A stretch of DNA of 64,000 bases from Meghimatium bilineatum (lineage: Eukaryota; Mollusca; Gastropoda; Stylommatophora; Philomycidae). Under the pieces are notes generated by a model. It had not been told where the DNA came from. It saw nothing but the letters and a program-made list of their open reading frames with translations, and did no database searches. Position 1 is the first letter of the stretch. Each line of letters opens with the position of its first letter. Below, in pieces: positions 1 through 64,000 of the stretch. The DNA is taken from positions 6,937,013-7,001,012 of the forward strand of contig CM067307.1 in the NCBI GenBank assembly GCA_034231615.1. Direction: 5' to 3'. The position numbers were made by a program, and so were the translations under genes.

Positions 1-19
1 CACTTTGCTAGCTATAATG

Positions 20-55846
<55,827 letters not shown>

Positions 55847-55924
55847 CTTAATCGTTGCGCGGGATCGGAGAGATAGTATCGTCCGATATACATGTTCCCG
55901 CTTCATTATTTCTCGGTTGAACAT

Positions 55925-56950
55925 TCAGAATTGTAAAATAGATAATAAATACAACACCGATTACACAAGCGATATAAGCAAACGAAAAAAAATATGGAAG
56001 GTTTACACTGCACATTAACAGACAAGAAGTCTACGTTTCGATCAAACTACCTTTCCCGAAACACTTGATATGCGAAATATGCAGTCAAAATTAATTCGTG
56101 GTTAAAGGGGGTCGTTTCACATGTTTATTATTGTGTTTCTTTTGAAACTGCCAGCTAGTTGAGTGTAGTCAGGAGAATGCAATATAATGTGTTGTGGTTT
56201 ACTACTCTTCAATGGACTTCCGATCCCAAAATAAAGTAACTGATCCCAGAAATGTTGAATGTAATGTTGGATGTATCCTTAGTTAAGCAATGAAAATTCA
56301 TAATTTGATGACGGAAAGACCCCTTACAACTTCGCCATTGCGCATCACTGCGAGAGGCTACTCGTGCTATTCATTGGCTGGCGACACACAGTACACGGAA
56401 AGAGATCGCTAGGAAGCTCGGACTGGCCTCTCGCAGTGATATTGTCGCCGAAGGCATGCTCTACTGTCGAAAGATAAGGGTGGTACTACTTCAAGGAAAT
56501 CAGACATACGTTCGTAATGTGTGTCCAAATGAGAAAATGGAAAGGGGATAGGTGGAGCTGCATTTTTTTCACATATTTTCTTCTATATCATTATTGTCTA
56601 TCTATATACACGCTGTGTCCCCTTGTTTGTCTTGCGGCGTCATGGGTAGAAGAGTTCTCTGGAGATGGCCTTCTTGTGTTCTTCCTGTGGCTTCTTTGAT
56701 TTATGTGGCCCATCTTTTACATGGTCTGCCTCTGGCTTTATAACCGTGACCACCATGTGTCATGGTCATGCCTATGTGTCAATGCTGTATGTTGGTAGTA
56801 TGGAAGTGTGTGAAAACCATTTATCTGTTGTCTTTTTATGTGTTCCAATAAGTATCAGTATTGTGCTGTTAATATATGTGAAGATAATTCCACGCCATGA
56901 GAAAGATAGTACTGCTGGAAGCAAAACATGTCTGAGATACATAACACACA
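55925..56950. other. Region upstream of PKN start
   Basis: Contains an AT-rich stretch, a SINE-like family A scrap near 56140-56205 (TGTAGTCAGGAGAATGCAAT), the possible promoter at 56330-56450, and chance ORFs at 56517-57021. A 5' UTR exon may lie here but no donor/acceptor pair could be fixed. Confidence 0.4.
56330..56450 (-). promoter_or_regulatory. Possible upstream promoter region of PKN
   Basis: About 0.5 kb upstream of the proposed start. On the minus strand there is a CCAAT pentamer (56377..56373), and the area is richer in CpG than its surroundings. A 15-bp perfect inverted repeat (ATCACTGCGAGAGGC, 56345-56359 and 56428-56442) flanks it. No TATA box or initiator can be assigned, so this is inferred from position and a weak motif. 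Confidence 0.25.
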
Positions 56951-56954
56951 CTAC

Positions 56955-57118
56955 ACACTTCAAATCTAATGTAAGACTAGTTAAACTGAACACCAAACTA
57001 CACATATCACATATAATATAACTAGTTAAACTGAACACCAAACTACACATATCACATCTAATATAACTAGTTAAACTGAACACCAAACTACACATATCAC
57101 ATCTAATATGACTAGTTA
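56955..57118. repeat. 45-bp tandem repeat, 3-4 copies
   Basis: Unit AACTAGTTAAACTGAACACC plus AAACTACACATATCACAT(C/A)TAATAT. Confidence 0.92.
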
Positions 57119-57167
57119 AACAGAGTACAAGTGACAACAGATCAATAAAACCGAACTGCAATTTGAT

Positions 57168-57332
57168 AATTCTTGAGACTAATAACAGGAATTGAATCCG
57201 GTCCGTTCTAACGGCCTTGTAAATACGGAAAACCCGAGTTGCAAGGCGATTCGGTGCCGTTAGCACGGACCCGGTTCAATTCCCGTTAGTCTCGAGAATT
57301 TTAATATATCCTCTTACTTCCTACTAGAATTT
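57168..57332. mobile_element. Fold-back insertion with 13-bp direct repeats
   Basis: Flanked by perfect direct repeats ACTGCAATTTGAT (57155-57167 and 57333-57345), the size of a retroposon or similar target duplication. Inside, arms of about 45 bp (57168-57214 and 57260-57305) are imperfect inverted repeats; the right arm includes GGTTCAATTCC, a good Pol III B box, mirrored in the left arm as GGAATTGAATCC. Confidence 0.7.
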
Positions 57333-57834
57333 ACTGCAATTTGATGAATTTTAAGCACAGCAAGTCGAATGTATCCTGTAGTGTTCTTTATGAGGGAAGC
57401 CATTCTATAAGACGTGTTTTATATATTGCAGCGTCGTCATCATTATCATCATCATCTGGTACATCCTGGATAGGATGTAGCAGTTATCACAGCGTTTCGA
57501 AACTCCTGCCAAACTTGGACCAATCTTCTTCCTTCTTAACATATTGCTGTGGTCTTTGACATCTTGTGTTCATCTCTTTGTTCGAAATAATTTTCGTCAC
57601 CCTTGAATGATTCCCTTCACTTTGAACTTTTCGATGTTCGTGTCCTTGATTTTGTCAAAATATGGTTTTATGTAAATGGAACATGTTGTTTAGCCAGTTT
57701 TATTTTATATTAATTCCTCTCTTGATGGCTTTAGCGGTAATATTTTTTGGTATATGGTAATCTGTATTTGATCACCAAGCCTATTTAACACCGACATAGA
57801 GAATATCTTTAAACATGTGGAAGGAATGCCAGGA

Positions 57835-58270
57835 CTAAGATCAGTGGAAAAATAATAAACAACCTACCATTTGCATATAACATTGTCCTCTTAGCAGAAA
57901 GTGAACATGAACTACAAAGACTAACAGATAAATCGATAAATCAAGTAAAGAATATTGACTGGATATAAACATAGAAAACCCCATGAGAAAGATAACCCTC
58001 GTAAAGTCACAGACGAACAGGTGATAAACAGAAAAATACATGGAAACTACATCAGGTAGAACATTACCAATATCTCGGACACACAATCACTAATCATGGC
58101 AGATGTGAAACAAGTTAAAAGGAGAAAAGGAATGACTTTCAATGTCCAAGATACACACCTGTATATTGTTGCTGGGAACATGCAAACTTTAAGGAAACTA
58201 TTTTTCATTGGTATCAGTTTTGTTGATGCGATTGTCAACCTCAGTCTGACTTCTTTATAACCTATCACCT
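57835..58270 (+). mobile_element. LINE reverse transcriptase fragment (palm to thumb)
   Basis: Across frames: INNLPFAYNIVLLAESEHEL, QRLTDKSINQVKNIDW, then EHYQYLGHTITNHGRCET. This is the catalytic YADD region (here degenerate, F-A-Y-N) and FxYLGxxITxDGRCDxE of RTE/CR1-type RTs. Stops and the lost catalytic aspartates make it inactive. Confidence 0.8.
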
Positions 58271-59120
58271 TTGCTACTTACACATAATAATAATAATTAA
58301 TAATAAGCACATAACCTGTCGTAGAGGTGTCACATTGAGACATTTGATACAGAAATATCTCACGCACCTCCATCCTCTACCATCCTGATTGGTTTGGAAA
58401 CTTCACACCCCGTTATCTTTACTGTTACCCGGCCATTTCTTCTTCCTGTTACTTTGTCTTCTTCAACCCTCCACCATATCTTGTAGAACATCTTTGGTCA
58501 TCAAGGAATGTATAATCACGTGTCCGTACCAACAGAGTAAGACGAAATTTCACGAGTGTTAACAGTAGTTGTTGTTTACTCGCTAATACATTACTTCTAG
58601 CATGCACAAACACTTTGGTCTTATTTTCTCAGTAACAGACATCCAACACACGTTTTTTAAAGAAATAATATACATACACGTATATTGAACCAAATAAAAA
58701 ACAGAGCAGCGCATTACAATTGAGACATGGAAACAATCTGAAATGATTGGAATGAAAAATTAATTTACCACACGAAACAAGATGAGACTCCGGTACTGAA
58801 ATACAAGAGGAGAGAATCAGTCATAACGTGTTACCATGACAACATGGAATAACTAAATGCATATTAGGAAATACATCAAGAACTTTGTAGAAATATTTCT
58901 CTGTGTGCCAGTGTCGTAGATACGTCTTTGGTGAAAGGAGGCGGCTTCCCCATAAAAAAAGACTGATTTCCTGGTTTTTGTGTGGGTATTTAAAAAGACA
59001 TTTGATTGTAATAGTTGTGTTTTAATGAAATTTGATGTTAGCAGTTGTGTTTTTAATGACATTTTATGCTACCTGTTGTGTTTTTAAGCGGTGTAGAGAG
59101 GTGACCCACAGCTTAAAACA
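58270..59120. other. Intergenic, nothing recognised
   Basis: No gene, RNA or repeat family recognised. A short imperfect repeat GTTGTGTTTTTAATGA(C/A)AT occurs near 59010-59085. Confidence 0.5.
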
Positions 59121-59124
59121 ACAT

Positions 59125-59525
59125 AGCTTCCGTTATACCTTTAATATTACACAAAGAAAATCAAGCATCTTTAACTATACCTTAAATATTACACAAAGAA
59201 AACGTTGCGTCCGTTATACCTTTAATATTACACAAAGAAAACCAAGCATCCTCCGTTATACATTTAATATTACACAAATAAAACGCAACGTCCGTTATAC
59301 CTCTAATATTACAAAGAAAACTACGCAGCTTCCGTTATACCTTTAATGTTACACAAATAAAGGTGCAGATTATCATACAAAATCATATTAGATAAAGTAA
59401 ACCGTACCCATGGTATGAAACATAACACGCAATATGCCAAAGTGAACTGTGTCCATGGTATGAAACATAACACGCAATATGCCAAAGTGAACTGTGTCCA
59501 TGGTATGAAACATAACAAGCGATAT
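59125..59525. repeat. Two tandem arrays: ~30 bp x6 and 43 bp x3
   Basis: 59125-59360 repeats CCGTTATACCTTTAATATTA CACAAAGAAAA; 59395-59525 repeats GTCCATGGTATGAAACATAA CACGCAATATGCCAAAGTGAACT. Confidence 0.92.
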
Positions 59526-59584
59526 GTAAGATTTTGTATTATTTTACAAAAGGTAACGTAATTTATACATGTCCATTCTTACGT

Positions 59585-59935
59585 CCAGAAACTACAACAT
59601 TTGTTAGTCGTCAGATGATCATCATGACACTCCGGGCAATTCCATAGGTGCTCCCATATCATATTCAGTATGTCCTTCGGCATGTGGTAACTGACTGCTT
59701 TTCCTGTTAATCGTTGGTTTATAACTTATTTTGATTCCTCTCTGCCGCTCGGCTCTTGCAGCACCGCTGCTCGTTTCTAGCAGAACCACGCCTCACTCCC
59801 AGGTCCTGCGCTCTAGCCATAGACATAGACATGAAAGAAGACAGACACCCTATGTCATCCAACCGATCTAACTCCTTGATGGAATTCAAAATATCAGTAT
59901 GATCCATGAGCTAACATCAGTCACTGTGGCCATTT
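59585..59935 (-). other. Diverged duplicate unit 1 with small ORF (62 codons)
   Basis: ORF 59907..59719 starts MDHTDILNSIKELDRL and contains SMARAQDLGVRRGSARNEQ. Related by eye to the ORF of unit 2. After the ORF a shifted frame reads INQRLTGK and later CPECHDDHLTTN, also paralleled in unit 2. Function unknown; a frameshifted repeat or decayed gene fragment. Confidence 0.4.
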
Positions 59936-59939
59936 TCGT

Positions 59940-60240
59940 TTGTCTGCCCTTTAGTTAGTCGTCGGATCATCATCACTGCAAAGTGGACAAGTTGCTCCAA
60001 TCTCTCCGTGAGTGTATCCGTCATTACACTTACCGGTTATATGCTGGTTTACCATCATTCTTCTGCGCCCTCCAAAATTTTTCACTTCTAGCAACACCGC
60101 ATTTCAAACCCTGATCTTTAATCCTGGACATTGAAAAGGAATCATCATCCACACTAGTCTCACTCTCACATGCTATATTTCTTACGGAGTTCAAAACGCC
60201 AGCTTGATCCATTGCTCTTTAATTTGCCCTAACACCCACG
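59940..60240 (-). other. Diverged duplicate unit 2 with small ORF (60 codons)
   Basis: ORF 60212..60030 starts MDQAGVLNSVRN and contains SMSRIKDQGLKCGVARSEK. A shifted frame reads MVNQHITGKCNDGYTHGEIG then CPLCSDDDPTTN. CPxC followed by an acidic run occurs in both units, as does a C-terminal DD/TTN. No family recognised. Confidence 0.4.
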
Positions 60241-60409
60241 TACAAAAATGAAGGAAATTCTTTTCAGCACAGAATTCATAATTGATCGCAACCACTGACG
60301 GCGTAGACAGATTATCATATAACAAATGCTACATGACAATAACGCAACACCATAAGCTTTTAAACTTATTGATATGTCAAAAAATGAACTGTATGTGTTA
60401 CATGTTCGA

Positions 60410-60745
60410 CCATCACATGATGATGATGGCCATTTGTTACATTGAATTTATGAAGGAGTTATATCCTTGTCTTTCAGTCCGTAGATGACTGATAAAACTA
60501 TACACTGGCTCCCGCAGCATGTCGTTGGGCATGGGATTGAGTGTTTGATCTTAGTATCTTTCTATTCAGTCTTAGGAGAACTGCGTTGCTGCATTTCTCT
60601 TTTTTCTTTCTGAAGATGCTGCACATTTCTATGTTTACCGCGGTGCACATTTCAGCTGTTTTCGTTCAGCATCTCCCCGTGTATCATAGTTTATGTCAGA
60701 TATATTTAACAAATCATAGTGCATCTATAAAACATTACTAATTCA
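60410..60745 (-). mobile_element. LINE 3' fragment, same family as 48180-48830
   Basis: TGATGATGATGGCCATTTGT, then CCTTGTCTTTCAGTCCGTAG ATG and GCTGCATTTCTC align with 48185-48420 and 7195-7420. Third copy in the same orientation. Confidence 0.55.
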
Positions 60746-61090
60746 AGAAATATAATATACACTACAAAATAGTGCTACTTTCAGAAGTATACCACTCTGT
60801 ACTACAAAATATTACTAAATCAAGAAATATATTGTATACTACAAAATATTACTACTTCACGAAATACACAAACTCTATATTACAAAATATTACTACTTCA
60901 CGAAATACACACTCTATATTACAAAATATTACTACTTCACGAAATACACACTCTATATTACAAAATATTAGTACTTCGCGAAATACACAAACTATATTAC
61001 AAAATATTACTACTTCACGAAATACACAAACTCTATATTACAAAATATTACAATGTCAAGAAACACTCTATACTACACAATATTACTACT
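60745..61090. repeat. ~37-bp AT-rich tandem array, 8 copies
   Basis: Unit TATATTACAAAATATTACTA CTTCACGAAATACACAAAC; left copies AATCAAGAAATAT are older. Confidence 0.93.
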
Positions 61091-61094
61091 TCAA

Positions 61095-61865
61095 GAAAAA
61101 AAACACATCTTCCTTTACACCAGAACGGTAGAGAAGAAATTTGTTTAATCAAAATGTGTAACAATAAATGTGTAACAATAAATGTGCTATTGACAAAGTC
61201 AACTACCAGTGACAGCTTCACCATAACTTAGATGGTACACTGCGGGTTAGCTCTCTGACAGGTACGTGCCCGAAGACAGATCAAAATTCTGCACGTGAAG
61301 ACAATGAGCACATACAAACAGCGACTAAGACTACTCATCTCCTGCAGCGGTATAAATATCAACACATCCGCATCTCACAAAACAACACTCTCTCCGTCAC
61401 AAATCAACATCCTCTCGCTCACTCTTACTTCAGCACCCGAGCCCACCTCTAAACAATTTCGTCAACAACAGCAGAAGCATACTTAAGCACCTTCTCTGTC
61501 AACTATATTCTTACATCTTCCGTTTCTGTCAGATAATACTGTCATAAAATGAGTTGATTCTTCGCCCCTACACAAACTTGAATCTGTTGATACTCGTGAA
61601 TCAGGATTGCCAGATTTAAATTCTCATAAAAGGCCAAACTGTATTAGAAAAGAGCCAGAAAAAAAACCACACATCCCTATCCAGCTTCACTTATTAAACT
61701 CAAATCATTATTTTATACAGGGCACATCGCAACATTTAATTTCATGGTACATTTTAATCACATTTTCATCGTGTTTTTATTTCATGTTAGAGGTCAAGAA
61801 TTATGATATACACTGGTACACTAATACAACATATGCGAATCGGAGCCATCGAGCGTTATATTATA
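61095..61865. other. Intergenic, nothing recognised
   Basis: Short duplicated word TGTGTAACAATAAATG near 61157. ORFs present have no recognisable domain. Confidence 0.5.
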
Positions 61866-61869
61866 TCTC

Positions 61870-62020
61870 CACCCAAGACGGATGTGTCGGCGCAAGTAAA
61901 ACTGCGACACAGCGCATTTCCATTCTTTGGATTACATCCTGCTGGAAATCTGGTAGCGACAATAATCCTGCTAATAGAGAGATCCAGCGGGAGTTTGATG
62001 ATGAACACCGAAGACGATAT
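61870..62020 (+). mobile_element. SINE-like family A' copy
   Basis: GACGGATGTGTCGGCGCAAG, GCGACACAGCGCATTTCC, TACATCCTGCTGGAAATCTG, ending GGGAGTTTGATGATGAACAC CGAAGA. Same sub-family as 27805-27995. Confidence 0.65.
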
Positions 62021-62639
62021 CATATTGAATCGATTTATTCCTACGACTGGACTGTATAAACAAGAAAGTTAAAGGTAAGCTAGACTACTTATTTATCCTT
62101 ATTTAAATAGTGGGTCAAAAATTTCTTTTATGCAACTAATAGTTAAGATGACAACATGCAAACCATTTCTCTAATGTCAAAGTTTTTTTAAAAAGCCACA
62201 TGTATTAAATTTGGCCATTAAAAAGCCAATATAACCAACCCCGCCATGAATTCCTAATCCCGTTTCTTATAATCTTCTATCCTCTCCCTCTCTTCCTGAA
62301 AATGTTATGTAATACCTGCGTTATTTACCTGCATTTCCACTAAAGATACATGCCAGACACGTTTAAGCTTGTCTAATCATCTTTCATTTTTATCGCCATT
62401 ACTTGAAACAGGTTGAGGAGACGCCTATTTCACAATATGCATGCTTCATTTTACTCCATTATTATGTTTTACACATTGTTTTTATGTGCACAGAATGAGA
62501 GAGAGAGGAATTGGATGAGGTATGAATGTAATTTCTTAGAAGTATACAATTTCAGATATATGTTTGTGACTCACTAAACCCTAATGGTAATTAAGTTTAG
62601 CATCACGCCTACCGCCTTTACTTCCTTAAAATTATTGTT

Positions 62640-62890
62640 ATTCTGAGTTTGTTGTCAAAATCCTGCAGATTAGCAGGTTTTAGTCCGGAGAACAGAATGT
62701 GTTTATGTCATGGTTCACAAATTTGCTGCGATATATGAGGTCTTCGGCTTCACAGATCAGACTTCAGAATGGGACTGTCAACTTCAATCATAGCTTTCTT
62801 AGTCGCCTATTAAGACATGCACGGAAGGTAAAGTGTTGCTATTTGTTTGTTTCCATTTCGTGCCCCGGCTCCACATGCGTAAAAATTGTT
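62640..62890 (-). mobile_element. SINE-like family A copy
   Basis: ATCCTGCAGATTAGCAGGTT, TAGTCCGGAGAACAGAATG, TTAAGACATGCACGGAAGGT in inverted family order with a central deletion. Confidence 0.75.
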
Positions 62891-62894
62891 CTGG

Positions 62895-63885
62895 TAATTA
62901 TTTACTGAGAACTGGGTCAACCCGGAAGTCGTTTATGGTCCAACCAATGACTCTCAATCTGGTCCATGTGCACCCACTTTCCCTTTTTTCAGAATTTAAG
63001 TTAATTGTGTAGGTATCTTTAATTTCACAGGTACTGCCGCTTTTTTTATATTAAATTGTGCTAACCTTTTTTCATTTTTCACTGTCCATACCAAACGATG
63101 TTTCCTATAACCCGCTGTTGTTATCTCCGACAATTCATTAAGACTTAACTTAGACCCATACGAGGTGCCGGAAAGCAGTAAGTTATTTCAAACTCACTGC
63201 GGCATAATTAGGAAACCATTACGGAGATATATGTAATCGAGACACGTTGATAAAATAGTATTAAATTATTACATATAATAATTTAACAATTTCAGACAAT
63301 GGTCCTGTGGCCAGTTCCTACAAGTATGTGGTCCGCAAATTATTATTTTTTTCTTCATGCCCCAGCCATAAGATGCTGACTATATTTCTCCCGCTTGAGG
63401 ACCACTGGTCTAAACAATTCCTGTTAGACAAGGAATCACACCACCCACAATGCTAGGAAGCACTGCACGGACCATATTACCACACATGAAAAAATGTTAT
63501 CGAATACATACTGAGTTTGGTGTTTTTTTAGAAATCGTTACATAATGTCGCTTAACCCAAGTTTACAGTAGAGAGCACAGGTGACCTGCGCGATACTGCC
63601 CACATCACCACTTGTGAGCTGTTAGTAACAGAAAAATACGGGCCTCGCATCGTAGTCCCTATATGCCTCAATGACGAGCGAAATGAATATAATCTCTGAC
63701 TGTGAGGAGCGCTACTTTCAACTACTAACGTTAGTGCAATTCGGTTATATCAGATCTGTCACAGTCAAAATGTTGTAAACTAATATTAACCTCAAGGATA
63801 TCAAACGAGGCGTCACTTATAGAAGACTGCAGTAAGTTAGTGGGCGTGCCCGCATTGTGAGTTACATATATGTACGCGTGGGAAA
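62895..63885. other. Intergenic, possible hAT-like MITE, otherwise nothing
   Basis: 63302-63412 has ends AATGGTCCTGTGGCC and, reverse complemented, CAGTGGTCCTCAAGCGG, which could be hAT-type termini, but no 8-bp target duplication is visible. The remainder is unrecognised. Confidence 0.3.
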
Positions 63886-63887
63886 CG

Positions 63888-63965
63888 CTGCTCAGTGGTT
63901 AGTTCAATTGCTTCCTAATCGGTTGTCCTGGTTCAATTTTCTATTAAAACTGCACATTTTTCCGA
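63888..63965 (+). mobile_element. tRNA-like SINE head
   Basis: GCTCAGTGGTTAGTTCAATTG (A-box region) and CCTGGTTCAATTTTC (B-box region) spaced as in a tRNA. The 3' portion runs off the window. Cloverleaf stems are not complete, so this is not called a tRNA gene. Confidence 0.5.
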
Positions 63966-64000
63966 CCATCAACGGCTCAGAAATTTATGTTGAATGTTTG

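Noticed and set aside
61607-62059. 150-codon plus-strand ORF
   Set aside because: Runs into a SINE-like family A' copy; no recognised domain upstream.
63888-63965. Functional tRNA gene
   Set aside because: A/B-box-like words are present but acceptor and anticodon stems do not pair convincingly; SINE head more likely. The same applies at 1615-1690, 30520-30600, 33030-33100 and 46378-46450.

Overview
This is animal (metazoan) nuclear DNA: one large intron-rich gene on the minus strand, introns full of private minisatellites, and many worn-down LINE, SINE, Penelope-like and DNA-transposon copies. There is no bacterial-style operon, rRNA or CRISPR array. The protein reads like an invertebrate orthologue of protein kinase N. 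The repeat landscape (tRNA-headed SINEs, LINEs with short microsatellite tails, Penelope-like fragments) suggests a lophotrochozoan such as a mollusc, but I cannot prove the species.

The gene is PKN (protein kinase C-related kinase, a Rho/Rac effector). I rebuilt it exon by exon from splice signals, reading phase and family similarity. There are 22 coding exons from a probable start at 55846 down to the stop at 22..20, all with GT/AG borders and compatible phases. The joined coding sequence is 3066 nt (1021 codons plus stop), close to vertebrate PKN1/PKN2. Domain order is HR1a, HR1b, HR1c (55.8-38.4 kb), C2-like region (38.4-31.7 kb), linker (28.2-24.2 kb), AGC kinase domain (20.4-9.4 kb), and C-terminal tail with turn and hydrophobic motifs (1.8-0.02 kb). 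The 3' UTR lies outside the window.

The most interesting gene-level feature is a duplicated 81-nt exon (9574-9654 and 9407-9487). The two copies are only 86 nt apart and encode alternative versions of the end of the kinase C-lobe; this looks like a mutually exclusive pair. The second is a minisatellite at 15600-16128 whose every unit carries a copy of the 5' splice site of the exon it abuts. The third is a 4.8-kb, about 123-copy, 39-bp satellite inside the HR1c intron. It has no stop codon in the frame of the upstream exon, so intron retention would read through about 1.6 thousand codons.

Upstream of the gene (about 56-64 kb) I see no second convincing gene. This part holds a probable promoter region, LINE fragments, a fold-back insertion with 13-bp direct repeats, short tandem arrays and an unexplained pair of related small ORFs. 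Repeats across the window include at least 17 copies or fragments of one SINE-like family with a GAA-rich tail, at least five tRNA-like SINE heads, a TTAA-flanked piggyBac-like element, a TA-flanked pogo/Tigger-like MITE, and many LINE ORF2 C-terminal remnants.
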